DNA of 64,000 nucleotides, taken from positions 9,796,001 through 9,860,000 of the forward strand of contig NZ_RKQF01000001.1 of the NCBI RefSeq assembly GCF_003814875.1, written 5' to 3'. A program made the translations under genes and the position numbers. Positions within the stretch are counted from its first letter, which is position 1; each line of letters begins with the position of its first letter. Origin of the DNA: Streptomyces sp. Ag109_O5-1 (GTDB lineage Bacteria; Actinomycetota; Actinomycetes; Streptomycetales; Streptomycetaceae). Below the pieces are notes generated by a model. That model was given only the letters and a program-made list of their open reading frames with translations, was not told where the DNA came from and searched no databases. Below, in pieces: positions 23,670-32,276 of this stretch.

Positions 23670-25844
23670 GTGGTGATACCGGTGAACCCCCCACCTCTTG
23701 ACCGCAGTTCGCCACCGCAGAGGACCGACGCGGGGCCGTGCGCTGCTTCGGCGCTCCCCGAGGGCGTCCGCGCCCGGGTGCTCCGTGTCGTATACGAGGA
23801 CCCGCGCGCCGTGGCCGAACTCGTGCCGCGTCTCACCGAACGGCAGGCGACGGGAGTCGACCCGCTGCCCGTCGAACCCGCCGAGCTGGCACCGCGGTTG
23901 CTCCAGGCCCTGCGCCGGGAGATCCGCGCACTGCCCGACGACACCCGGCTGCTGCTGCTCCTTGCCGCCGCCGACCAGTACCCGGTCGCCACCCACGCCT
24001 TCCTGCGCGCGGTCACGGCCGCCCGGATCGACACCCGCCCGCTGGAGGCCGCCGAGACCGCCGGGGTCGCTCATGCCGGCGCCGGTGGGGTGTTCTTCCG
24101 GGACATCTGGACCCGGATCGCCGCCTACGGGACCGCCTCACCGGCCGACCGGCGCGCGGCCCACCAGTTGCTCGGCCGCGTACTGGGCGGCAAGGCCGAG
24201 ACGACCCGCCGCTCCTGGCACCGGGGCGCCGCCGCGCTCGGTCCCAGCGCCCGGCTCGCCGCAGAGCTGCGCACCGCCGCCGACCGGGCCCGCGCCGAGG
24301 GGCGGCCCGCGCTGGCCCGCGCCCTCGCCGAGCGCGCAGCCGACCTCTGCCCGGATCCGGCCGAGGAGGCCCGGCTGCTGGCCCGCGCCGCGGCCGACGC
24401 CTGGCGCTCCGGAGAGCCCGACCGGGCCAGACGCCTCGCCGCCCGTACGGACAGCTCCGCCCTGAACGGCGTGCTCGCCCTCAGAGCGGGCGACGCCTCC
24501 GAGGCCTTCGACGCGCTGCTCACCGCGGCCGTCCGGCAGGAACGTTCCGCCGACTCCGCGGAACTGCTCGCCCTCGCCACCGAGGCCGCCGTCTACACCG
24601 GCGACCTGAGACGCTGCCGTGAGGCCCAGGTCGCCGCCCAGCGACTCGGCCTTCCCCAGTCCGGGGTGCTCGCGGGCCTCGCCGCCGCCGTCGACGGCCG
24701 CTACGAGGACGCCCGTCTTCTCCTCAAGGGCACCGCCGGCCGCTGCGGGCCCGGCGGCGAACCCGGGCCGCTGATCCACTCCGGCATCGCCGCGCTGATG
24801 CTCGGCGACCACACCCGCACCGTCACCGCCACCCTCCAGGCCGCCGCCTCGGCCCGCGCCCACGGCAACCCGGCGACCGCCGCCCAGGCCATGGAGTTCC
24901 GCGCCTACGCCGACTTCTGGACCGGCCGCACCCGGGCCGCCGAGGCCGCCGTCCAGGAGGCCCTGCGCCAGGCCCACGCCACCGGCCAGGAGAACGGGGC
25001 CTGCCATCTCCAGGCCGCGCTCGCCATGTTCGCCGCCGTCACCGGCGACGAGGAGGCCTGCCGGGAGCGCGCGGCCGCCGTCCGCTCCCATGCACTCGCG
25101 CACGGACTCGGCCTGCCCGCCGCCCTCGCCCAGTGGGCCCTCGCCTTCCTCGACCTGACCCACGGCCGCTTCCCCGCCGCGGCCGCCCGGCTGCGCGCCC
25201 TCGCCGGGTTCGGCCCCGGACACGGTCACCGGGCCATCCGGCACCTGGCCACCCCGCACTACGTCGAGGCCGCGGTCCGCACCGGCGACACCCGGGTCGC
25301 CCGTGCCGCGCACGCCGACTACCACCACTGGGCCACCGCCGTCCGCAGCGCCGACGACCTCGCCCTCAGCGCCCGCTGCCGGGCCCTGCTCGCCCCCGGC
25401 GCCGAGGCGATCCCGCACTACCGCACCGCACTCGATCTGCACGCCCGTGGTACCCGCGACTTCGAACGCGCCCGCACCGAACTGCTGTTCGCCGGCGCTC
25501 TGCGCCGGCTTCGACAGCGAACCGAGGCCCGCGACCGGCTGCAGAGCGCCCTGGAGGCCTTTGAGTCCTTCGGTGCCCCGCACTGCGCCGCCCAGGCCCG
25601 GGCCGAACTGCGCGCCCTGGGCACACCCTCGGTCCCGAGCTCCGGCGCCGACCCGGCGGCCGTCCTCACTGCCCAACAGCTCATGGTCGCCCGGATGGCC
25701 GCCGACGGGGCCACCAACCGTGAGATCGCCGACCGGCTCAACCTCAGCCCGCGCACCATCGACCACCATCTGCGGGGGGTCTTCAGCCGGTTGGGGATCC
25801 GGTCCCGGATCGAACTGGTACGACTGCTCGGCGAGTCGCCCTAG
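23670..25844 (+). CDS. large LuxR-family regulator without NTPase motif
   Basis: A 724-residue regulator (GTG at 23670, with GTG 23673 and 23682 possible). The C-terminal LuxR domain (~660-724) contains LTAQQLMVARMAADGATNRE and LSPRTIDHHLRGVFSRLG. The middle 400 residues are TPR-like Ala-rich helical repeats, as in LAL regulators. The N-terminal ATPase module of LALs is largely missing: no Walker A is present, only the segment resembling its end (LRALPDDTRLLLLLAAADQ). It is divergent from the secreted lipase gene and is its probable activator, by analogy with LipR. Confidence 0.85.
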   Translation: MVIPVNPPPLDRSSPPQRTDAGPCAASALPEGVRARVLRVVYEDPRAVAELVPRLTERQATGVDPLPVEPAELAPRLLQALRREIRALPDDTRLLLLLAAADQYPVATHAFLRAVTAARIDTRPLEAAETAGVAHAGAGGVFFRDIWTRIAAYGTASPADRRAAHQLLGRVLGGKAETTRRSWHRGAAALGPSARLAAELRTAADRARAEGRPALARALAERAADLCPDPAEEARLLARAAADAWRSGEPDRARRLAARTDSSALNGVLALRAGDASEAFDALLTAAVRQERSADSAELLALATEAAVYTGDLRRCREAQVAAQRLGLPQSGVLAGLAAAVDGRYEDARLLLKGTAGRCGPGGEPGPLIHSGIAALMLGDHTRTVTATLQAAASARAHGNPATAAQAMEFRAYADFWTGRTRAAEAAVQEALRQAHATGQENGACHLQAALAMFAAVTGDEEACRERAAAVRSHALAHGLGLPAALAQWALAFLDLTHGRFPAAAARLRALAGFGPGHGHRAIRHLATPHYVEAAVRTGDTRVARAAHADYHHWATAVRSADDLALSARCRALLAPGAEAIPHYRTALDLHARGTRDFERARTELLFAGALRRLRQRTEARDRLQSALEAFESFGAPHCAAQARAELRALGTPSVPSSGADPAAVLTAQQLMVARMAADGATNREIADRLNLSPRTIDHHLRGVFSRLGIRSRIELVRLLGESP

Positions 25845-25868
25845 GGAGCAACTCCGCGAGGCGGGTGG

Positions 25869-25951
25869 GCCGTCGGTCGGGTGCGGCTCTGTGGGGGCTG
25901 CTCGCGCAGTTCCCCGCACCCCTTCGGGGCGCGCCGCACCCGACCGACGGC
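25869..25951. terminator. long stem-loop enclosing a dispersed hairpin element
   Basis: Perfect 18-bp stem GCCGTCGGTCGGGTGCGG (25869-25886) with its complement (25934-25951). The 47-nt loop contains a common streptomycete element, CGCGCAGTTCCCCGC followed by CCCC-TTC-GGGG. It fills the gap between the convergent LuxR and bioD stops and should terminate in both directions. Confidence 0.7.
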
Positions 25952-25959
25952 GTGCCGCC

Positions 25960-26676
25960 CTACGGCGCTTCCCGTACCCGGAACGCCTCCGCGTCCCAGG
26001 TGCCGTCCAGGCGGGCCGACAGCCAACTCGGCGCCACCGCACGGAAGTCGGTGGGGGCCAACGCCCCTGCCCCGGCGGGCAGGGCACCGAGCAGCGGCGC
26101 CCCCGCCACCTCCGGCAGGTCGGCCACATTGCACCGCGAGGCCAGGTCGGGAGAGTCCGGCCAGCTGCCGATCACCACTCCCAGCAACTCCAGCTCACGG
26201 AAGCGCAGTTCACGGGCGGTCAGCTCGGTGGTGTTCAGGGTGCCGAGCCCGGCCGACGCCACGAGCAGCACCGGCGCGTTCAGCAGCCGGGCCACGTCCG
26301 CCAGGGTGCCGCCCGTCGCGTCGAAGCGGACGAGCAGTCCACCGGCGCCCTCCACCAGCACCAGATCGTGCTCGGTGGCCAGCTTGGCGGCCGCCTCCGC
26401 CACGTCCTGGGGGCGGACCGGGGCGAGCCCCGCCCGACGGGCCGCCGTGCCCGGCGCCAACGGCTCGGGGAAACGGGCGACTTCGGCCGCCGTCACGGCA
26501 CCCGCGAGCCGCGCGACCTCGTCGGCGTCCCCGCGCTCGTCCGGTCGTACCCCGGTCTGCGCTGCCTTCAGGACCGCCACCGAGCGGCCCGCCGCGAGCG
26601 CGGCGGCGGCGACCGCGGCCGTGGTGACCGTCTTGCCGACCTCCGTGCCCGTCCCCGTGATCACCAGGATCGGCAT
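25960..26676 (-). CDS. bioD: dethiobiotin synthetase
   Basis: Third step of biotin synthesis: ATP-dependent carboxylation and ring closure of DAPA. The 238-residue protein has the P-loop VITGTGTEVGKTV (~5-17), LKAAQTGV with the substrate Lys, and LVEGAGGLLVRF (Mg2+/substrate). Start: ATG 26676 stands 6 nt behind GGGAGGG and is preferred to ATG 26682, which abuts that site although it gives the ATGA overlap with bioA. Last gene of bioB-bioA-bioD. Confidence 0.95.
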   Translation of the reverse strand: MPILVITGTGTEVGKTVTTAAVAAAALAAGRSVAVLKAAQTGVRPDERGDADEVARLAGAVTAAEVARFPEPLAPGTAARRAGLAPVRPQDVAEAAAKLATEHDLVLVEGAGGLLVRFDATGGTLADVARLLNAPVLLVASAGLGTLNTTELTARELRFRELELLGVVIGSWPDSPDLASRCNVADLPEVAGAPLLGALPAGAGALAPTDFRAVAPSWLSARLDGTWDAEAFRVREAP

Positions 26677-26678
26677 GC

Positions 26679-27959
26679 TCATCCCTCCCGCGCCGCGGCG
26701 CACACCGCACGCGCGATCCGTGCCACGTCCGCGTCGTCGGTGACGTACGGCGGCATCGTGTAGACCAGGTCGCGGAACGGCCGCAGCCACACGCCCTCGC
26801 GCACCGCGGCCGCCGTCGCGGCCGCCATGTCGACCTCGTGGTCGAGTTGTACGACCCCGATGGCACCCAGAACGCGGACGTCCCGTACGCCGGGGATGTC
26901 CCGTGCGGGCGCGAGCCCGTCCCGCAGGCCGGTCTCGATCCGCTTGACCTCGGCGGGCCAGTCCTGCCCGAGCAGCAGCTCCAGCGAGGCACAGGCCACG
27001 GACGCGGCAAGAGGGTTGCCCATGAACGTCGGCCCGTGCGCCAGCACCGGCACCTCGCCCCGTGAGATCCCCTCGGCCACCCGGGGCGTGCACAGCGTCG
27101 CCGCCATCGTCAGATAGCCGCCGGTCAGCGCCTTGCCCACACACATCACGTCCGGCGTGACGGCCGCGTGGTCCGCCGCGAACAGCGCGCCCGTACGGCC
27201 GAAGCCGGTCGCGATCTCGTCGAACACCAGCAGCACGTCATGGGCGTCACAGGCCTCGCGCAGCACCCGCAGATACACGGGGGAGTGGAACCGCATCCCG
27301 CCAGCGCCCTGCACCACCGGCTCCACGATCACCGCGGCCAGTTCGTGCGCGTGCCGCTCGATCATGGAGCGCAGCTGGTCCGCGTACGACTCCTCGTACT
27401 CCGTCGGCGGCGCGTCCGCGAAGACCTGGCGCGGCAGCACCCCGGACCACAGGTCGTGCATCCCGCCCTCGGGGTCGCACACCGACATCGGCTGCCAGGT
27501 GTCGCCGTGGTAGCCGCCCCGCCACGTCAGCAGGCGCTGCTTCGCGGGGCGGCCCAGCGAGCGCCAGTACTGCAGGCACATCTTCACGGCGACCTCGACC
27601 GACACCGAGCCGGAGTCGGCGAGGAAGACGTGTTCGAGGCCGTCCGGTGTGATGTCGACAAGCAGCTTCGCCAGCCGGACGGCGGGCTCGTGGGTGAGCC
27701 CGCCGAACATCACATGGCTCATCCGGCCGAGCTGCGCGCTCGCGGCCTCGTTCAGCACCGGGTGGTTGTAGCCGTGGATCGCCGACCACCAGGACGACAT
27801 GCCGTCGACAAGCTCGCCCGAGCCGTCCGCGAGCCGCAGCCGGACCCCGCTCGCCGACTCCACGACGAGCGGTTCGGCCCGGCCCGGCATCGGACCGTAC
27901 GGATGCCAGACGTGCCGCCGGTCGAGGTCCAGCAGCTCGGGGACGCTCAGGTCAGGCAT
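26679..27959 (-). CDS. bioA: adenosylmethionine--8-amino-7-oxononanoate aminotransferase
   Basis: A 426-residue class III aminotransferase converting KAPA to DAPA with SAM as amino donor. Marks of BioA rather than a general transaminase are HVWHPYGPM (~17-25), DGMSSWWSAIHGYNHP, ADSGSVSVEVAVKM, FDEIATGFGRTG with the PLP Asp, and VGKALTGGYLTMAATL with the PLP Lys. ATG at 27959 overlaps the bioB end by 8 bp, so the genes are coupled. Confidence 0.97.
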   Translation of the reverse strand: MPDLSVPELLDLDRRHVWHPYGPMPGRAEPLVVESASGVRLRLADGSGELVDGMSSWWSAIHGYNHPVLNEAASAQLGRMSHVMFGGLTHEPAVRLAKLLVDITPDGLEHVFLADSGSVSVEVAVKMCLQYWRSLGRPAKQRLLTWRGGYHGDTWQPMSVCDPEGGMHDLWSGVLPRQVFADAPPTEYEESYADQLRSMIERHAHELAAVIVEPVVQGAGGMRFHSPVYLRVLREACDAHDVLLVFDEIATGFGRTGALFAADHAAVTPDVMCVGKALTGGYLTMAATLCTPRVAEGISRGEVPVLAHGPTFMGNPLAASVACASLELLLGQDWPAEVKRIETGLRDGLAPARDIPGVRDVRVLGAIGVVQLDHEVDMAAATAAAVREGVWLRPFRDLVYTMPPYVTDDADVARIARAVCAAAREG

Positions 27960-29139
27960 TGGGCGCGAGATCCGTTCCGGCACCGCGACGGCGGACGGCG
28001 ACCAGGTCGGTACGCGGTTCGGTGGCGGTGGCGGCGACACCCCCGTGGGAACCGCAGCCCGACCCGCATCCGGCGTCGGCGTGCGATCCGCACCCCGCGT
28101 CCGCGTGCGAGCCGCAGACGGAACCCGCGGCCTCGGCTCGGTGCTCCGGCAGCGTCACCTCGTCGGCCCCCTCCACCACGAACCCGGCGTCCGCGATCAT
28201 CTCCAGGTCGGCCTGGCCGGCCTGGCCCTCGGTGGTCAGATAGTCGCCGAGGAAGATCGAGTTGGCCAGGTGCAGCGCAAGGGGCTGCATGGTGCGCAGA
28301 TGCACCTCACGGCCGCCCGCGATCCGCACCTCCACGTCGGGGCAGACGAACCGCACCATCGCGAGGATGCGCAGGCAGCGCTGCGGGGTGAGGTTCCACT
28401 CCTTGGCCAGCGGGGTGCCCTCGACCGGGATCAGGAAGTTGACCGGCACAGAGTCCGGGTCCAGCTCGCGCAGCGAGAAGACCACGTCGACCAGGTCCTC
28501 GTCCGTCTCGCCCATACCGGCGATCAGACCGGAGCAGGCGGACAGGCCCGCCGCGTGCGCCTTGTTGACGGTGTCCACCCGGTCGGCGTACGTGTGGGTG
28601 GTCGTGATCTCCCCGTACGTCCCCTCGGACGTGTTGAGGTTGTGGTTGTAGGCGTCCGCGCCCGCCTCCCGCAGCCGCTCCGCCTGGCCGTCGGAGAGGA
28701 GACCGAGGCAGGCGCACACCTCGACGCCCTCGTTCTGCTCCTTGATCGCCTTGATGGTGCCGGCGACCCGGTCCACGTCCCGGTCCGTCGGACCGCGTCC
28801 GGACGCCACCAGGCAGACCCGCTTGGCGCCCCCGGCGAGCCCCGCGGCGGCCGCCTTCGAGGCCTCGTCGGGTTTCAGCCAGGAGTACTTCAGGATCCCG
28901 GTCGAGGAGCCCAGCCGCTGCGAGCAGTAGGAGCAGTCCTCAGGACACAGGCCCGACTTGAGGTTGACCAGGTAGTTGAGTTTCACGCGTCGGCCGAACC
29001 ACTGCCGGCGCACCTTGCCGGCCGCGGCCACCACATCGAGCACGTCGTCGTCGGAGGTCGCCAGTACGGCGAGCGCTTCCTCGCGGGTCGGCAGCTCGCG
29101 CCGAAGCCCCTTGTCCACCAGCGTGTTCAGCAGGTCCAT
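27952..29139 (-). CDS. bioB: biotin synthase with Cys/His-rich C-terminal tail
   Basis: Radical-SAM enzyme inserting sulphur into dethiobiotin. The [4Fe-4S] motif is GLCPEDCSYCSQ (~64-75); the conserved YNHNLNTS, the [2Fe-2S] Cys residues and the Arg in RIAGGRE are present. The core ends near residue 334, like the enterobacterial enzyme of about 346 residues. A further 61 residues follow, with CGSHADAG repeated twice and then CGSG and CGSH: four Cys and three His in 25 residues (342-366). The tail may bind metal or store sulphur. First gene of the operon, divergent from bioF. Confidence 0.96.
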   Translation of the reverse strand: MDLLNTLVDKGLRRELPTREEALAVLATSDDDVLDVVAAAGKVRRQWFGRRVKLNYLVNLKSGLCPEDCSYCSQRLGSSTGILKYSWLKPDEASKAAAAGLAGGAKRVCLVASGRGPTDRDVDRVAGTIKAIKEQNEGVEVCACLGLLSDGQAERLREAGADAYNHNLNTSEGTYGEITTTHTYADRVDTVNKAHAAGLSACSGLIAGMGETDEDLVDVVFSLRELDPDSVPVNFLIPVEGTPLAKEWNLTPQRCLRILAMVRFVCPDVEVRIAGGREVHLRTMQPLALHLANSIFLGDYLTTEGQAGQADLEMIADAGFVVEGADEVTLPEHRAEAAGSVCGSHADAGCGSHADAGCGSGCGSHGGVAATATEPRTDLVAVRRRGAGTDLAPNA

Positions 29140-29207
29140 GAGAGCCGATCCTGTACTACAAGGCAGCTCCGGGCCAAGGAGAGTTTGCACAACCCTGTCA
29201 GTTCGAC

Positions 29208-29225
29208 GTGTGGGTATTGCCACAC
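29208..29225. promoter_or_regulatory. palindrome in the bioB-bioF divergent region
   Basis: GTGTGG, six bases, CCACAC: a perfect inverted repeat about midway between the divergent bioB (29139) and bioF (29287) starts. A bioF -10 candidate TAGGGT lies at 29249-29254. It is a candidate operator for a biotin-responsive repressor; none is encoded nearby. Confidence 0.4.
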
Positions 29226-29286
29226 ACTGGGTGACTGGTCGTCCCGCTAGGGTCTGTCCACTGCCTACAAAATCACCGGAGGGGTC

Positions 29287-30414
29287 ATGGCGTTCGGCTG
29301 GATCGACGAACAGGCGGAACTCCGCCGCCGCGCCGGACTCGTACGGACCCTGCGCCCCCGTCCCGCCGACTCGCCGCTCCTGGACCTGGCGAGCAACGAC
29401 TACCTCGGCCTCGCCCATCACCCGGAGGTCGCCGAGGGCGCGGCCGAGGCGGCCCGGACCTGGGGCGGCGGCTCCACCGGCTCCCGGCTGGTCACCGGCA
29501 CCACGGAACTCCACACCGAGCTGGAGCGGGAGCTGGCCGAATTCTGCGGGTTCGAGGCGGCCCTGGTCTTCTCCTCCGGCTACGCGGCGAACCTCGCCGC
29601 CGTCACCACGCTCGGCCCGCACGGCTCCCTGATCGTCTCCGACGCCCTGAACCACGCCTCCCTGATCGACGGCTGCCGGCTGGCCCGGGGCACCACCCAG
29701 GTCGTGGCGCACTCCGACCCGGACGCCGTACGCAAGGCGCTCGGCACGCACGAGGGGACCGCGGTCGTCGTCTCCGACACGGTGTTCTCGGTCGACGGCG
29801 ACGCGGCACCGCTGGCCGCACTGGCGGAGGCGTGCCGGGAGCACGGCGCCGGGCTGCTGGTCGACGACGCCCACGGACTCGGGGTCCTCGGGGAGGGCGG
29901 GCAGGGAGCGCCGTACGCGGCCGGGCTGGCCGGCTCCGACGACGTGGTCGTCACGGCGACCCTGTCCAAGTCCCTGGGCAGCCAGGGCGGTGTGGTCCTG
30001 GGCCCGGCCCGGGTGATCGACCATCTGGTGAACGCGGCCCGGACCTTCATCTTCGACACCGGCCTCGCTCCTGCCGCGGCGGGAGCGGCGCTGGCCGCCC
30101 TGCGGCTGCTGCGACGCGAGCCCGGGCGCGCGGCCCGGGCCCGCGAGGTGGCCGCCGACCTGCACGCACGGCTGACCGCCGCGGGTCTGGAAGCGGTACG
30201 ACCGGACGCCGCGGTGGTCTCCGTGCGGGCACCGTCCCCGGATGAGGCCGTGCAGTGGGCGGCCGACTGCCGGACGGCAGGCCTGGCCGTGGGCTGTTTC
30301 CGTCCGCCTTCCGTGCCGGACGGCATCTCACGGCTCAGGCTGACCGCCCGTGCCGACCTCTCCGGGGCCGAGATCGAACGCGCTGTACGTGTGATCGGCG
30401 AGACACGACCATGA
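29287..30414 (+). CDS. bioF: 8-amino-7-oxononanoate synthase
   Basis: A 375-residue PLP enzyme condensing pimeloyl-thioester with alanine, the first step of the ring-forming biotin pathway. It has LLDLASNDYLGLAHHP, GSTGSRLVTGTTELHTELE, VDDAHGLGVLGEGGQG (PLP Asp/His) and ATLSKSLGSQGG (PLP Lys). ATG at 29287 follows GGAGG by 5 nt. bioC, bioH, bioI and bioW are not in the window, so the pimeloyl source must be encoded elsewhere. Confidence 0.96.
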   Translation: MAFGWIDEQAELRRRAGLVRTLRPRPADSPLLDLASNDYLGLAHHPEVAEGAAEAARTWGGGSTGSRLVTGTTELHTELERELAEFCGFEAALVFSSGYAANLAAVTTLGPHGSLIVSDALNHASLIDGCRLARGTTQVVAHSDPDAVRKALGTHEGTAVVVSDTVFSVDGDAAPLAALAEACREHGAGLLVDDAHGLGVLGEGGQGAPYAAGLAGSDDVVVTATLSKSLGSQGGVVLGPARVIDHLVNAARTFIFDTGLAPAAAGAALAALRLLRREPGRAARAREVAADLHARLTAAGLEAVRPDAAVVSVRAPSPDEAVQWAADCRTAGLAVGCFRPPSVPDGISRLRLTARADLSGAEIERAVRVIGETRP

Positions 30415-30473
30415 GTCGGCGTGACACGGCCGGGCCTTGCCCATATGCGGATACGGAGTCGGTCGTCAGCTGA

Positions 30474-30701
30474 TCAGTCGGTGAGCGTGGCCACGAAACC
30501 CGCCCAGCTCTCGGGGGAGAAGAGCAGCGCGGGTCCGGCCGGGTTCTTGGAGTCGCGCACGGCGAGCAGTCCGGCCGGTGGGCCGGAGTGCGGCCGTGCC
30601 GTCTCCACGCAGTTGTTCGCTCCGGTGCTGTAGCTGCTGCGCAGCCACCGCGATCCGTGCAGATCAGCACTTGAAGGTACGTTCCGAGGCAGTGCAGTCA
30701 T
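30474..30701 (-). CDS. DUF397 small protein
   Basis: A 75-residue protein of the DUF397 family, recognised by WLRSSYSTGANNCVETA, LLAVRDSKNPAGPALLF and ESWAGFVATL. Such proteins are partners of WhiJ-type regulators in streptomycetes and affect development. It is encoded 9 bp downstream of the helix-turn-helix gene, in the same operon. Confidence 0.9.
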   Translation of the reverse strand: MTALPRNVPSSADLHGSRWLRSSYSTGANNCVETARPHSGPPAGLLAVRDSKNPAGPALLFSPESWAGFVATLTD

Positions 30702-30710
30702 GGTGCCTCC

Positions 30711-31571
30711 TTACGCGCCGTCACCTATCCCGGCGATGTAATCCAACGAGTCCTCGGGCGAAAGGGCGTGGATCTGAAGGGTGTTGAAGGCCTCCGCGTA
30801 GGCCTGGAGGTCTTCTTTCCGTTCCAGATAGAGGCTACTCGTCAACTGGTCGAGAACAACCACATCCAGATCAGAAGTGCTCGGAAATGAGAAGATTACG
30901 AAAGGCCCGGTGATGCCCACATGCGCCCCGGCCGCGAACGGCAGTACCTGGAGCCGTACTTGGGGCAGCCGGGCCGCTTCCACCAGCCGCTCCAGCTGCC
31001 GGGCCATCACGCCCGGGCCGCCGACCTCGCGGCGCAGCACCGCCTCGTCGAGGACCGCGCTCAGCTCCAGCGGCGGCTCGTTGCGCAGTACGTCCTGCCT
31101 GGCCAGACGCACTTCCACCAGGGCGTCCAACGCCTCGTCGTCGAGCCCGTCGGCGGCCACCCGGGTCACGGCACGCGCGTATTCGGGCGTCTGCAGCAGT
31201 CCTGGTACGACCGAGGTCTCCAGCGTGCGCATCGCGCTGGCCTGTGACTCCAGACTGATGAAATCCCGGTAGGTCGGGGGCAGTACGCCACGATAGGCGT
31301 GCCACCAGTGGTGCCGGCCCGCGGTATCCTCCGACCCCGCCAACACCAGCAGCAACTCCCGAAGTTGTCCCTCGATCACGCCGTACGCGTCGAGCAGTAA
31401 CCGCACATCGGCCGGTTTCACACCGCTGGCGCCGGTCTCGATCCGGCTCACCTTCGACTGATGCCAGCCCACCAGACGGGCGGCCTCTCCGCTCGTGAGA
31501 CCCGCGCCGGTGCGCAGCATGCGCAGTTCGGCGCCCAGTTTCCGGCGGCGTACCGCGGGACCGTTCTGCAT
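30711..31571 (-). CDS. XRE-family regulator, WhiJ/DUF5753 type, with a TTA codon
   Basis: A 286-residue regulator. The N-terminal helix-turn-helix (~11-66) contains LRTGAGLTSGEAARLVGWHQ and SKVSRIETG. The C-terminal domain (~100-280, DUF5753) has the typical SQASAMRTLETSVVPGLLQT, EARLPQVRLQVLPFAAGAH and VVVLDQLTSSLYLE. Leu-58 is TTA (31400-31398), so bldA tRNA is needed. It forms a trio with the DUF397 gene downstream and the divergent ATPase gene, the pattern seen at whiJ and abaA loci. An AT-rich palindrome in the divergent spacer is its likely operator. Confidence 0.92.
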   Translation of the reverse strand: MQNGPAVRRRKLGAELRMLRTGAGLTSGEAARLVGWHQSKVSRIETGASGVKPADVRLLLDAYGVIEGQLRELLLVLAGSEDTAGRHHWWHAYRGVLPPTYRDFISLESQASAMRTLETSVVPGLLQTPEYARAVTRVAADGLDDEALDALVEVRLARQDVLRNEPPLELSAVLDEAVLRREVGGPGVMARQLERLVEAARLPQVRLQVLPFAAGAHVGITGPFVIFSFPSTSDLDVVVLDQLTSSLYLERKEDLQAYAEAFNTLQIHALSPEDSLDYIAGIGDGA

Positions 31572-31642
31572 GGGCTACTCCTTACTCCTTCCGAGCCGCC
31601 CAAATACGGTCTGGGGTAGCAGAGTTCACCGCTTCGAGCGAC

Positions 31643-31658
31643 AGATATATGCATATCT
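31643..31658. promoter_or_regulatory. AT-rich palindrome between WhiJ-type regulator and ATPase genes
   Basis: AGATAT, four bases, ATATCT, in a genome of about 72% GC. It lies 72 bp upstream of the regulator start within the divergent spacer and is a strong candidate for autoregulation. Confidence 0.45.
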
Positions 31659-31783
31659 TGGTGGATCGCTCCCCGTGACCGGCCCGGTAATGGCAGTCTG
31701 ACGAAGAAGCACCAGTCCGGGACCGTACTCGAACCATCCGCACCGTGTCGGACTCCGGTCCCGAGGAAAGGGACGACCTCGCC

Positions 31784-32242
31784 ATGGCAGACCATCTGGA
31801 AGCATCCGTCACTCTGCCGAGCGATCCCGCCTCGGTCTCCACGGCCCGCTCCTATGTGCTGTGCACCCTGGAGGAATGGGGACTGCCACCGCAGACGGAG
31901 ACCGCGGACACCATCCGCCTCATCGTCTCGGAACTCGCCACCAACGCCGTACAGCACACCTTCGGGCAGTCACCCACCTTCACGGTGGACCTCGTCCTGG
32001 ACCGTGACGAACACCTGCGCATCGGCGTCACGGACAGTCATCCGCGCTTCCCCAAGAGACTTCCCGCCGCGGTGCAGCAGGACAACGGACGCGGCATGGT
32101 CATCATCCGCTGGCTCACCGCCGAGTGCGGCGGCAAGCTCCGGGTGCGCCCCACCCGGGAGGGCGGCAAGACCGTCTTCATCGAACTGCCCTGGACGGTC
32201 CCCGCCGAACCCGTCACGACCGCCGGCCAGCAGGAGCCGTAG
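31784..32242 (+). CDS. RsbW/SpoIIAB-like ATP-binding protein
   Basis: A 152-residue histidine-kinase-like ATPase of the anti-sigma type. N box LIVSELATNAVQHTF (~52-66), G1 box GVTDSHPRFP and G2 box DNGRGMVIIRWLT. It has no sensor or phospho-acceptor His. ATG at 31784 is preferred over GTG 31745 because homologues start a few residues before the first strand and GAGGAAAGG lies upstream. It is the third member of the WhiJ-type trio. Whether it binds a sigma factor is unknown. Confidence 0.9.
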   Translation: MADHLEASVTLPSDPASVSTARSYVLCTLEEWGLPPQTETADTIRLIVSELATNAVQHTFGQSPTFTVDLVLDRDEHLRIGVTDSHPRFPKRLPAAVQQDNGRGMVIIRWLTAECGGKLRVRPTREGGKTVFIELPWTVPAEPVTTAGQQEP

Positions 32243-32276
32243 CCCTGAGCCCCTGCCGGCCGACCGATCGAGCGGA

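Noticed and set aside
26210..27010. Minus-strand open frame across the bioA-bioD junction
   Set aside because: Arg/Gly-rich out-of-frame reading of two well-recognised genes.
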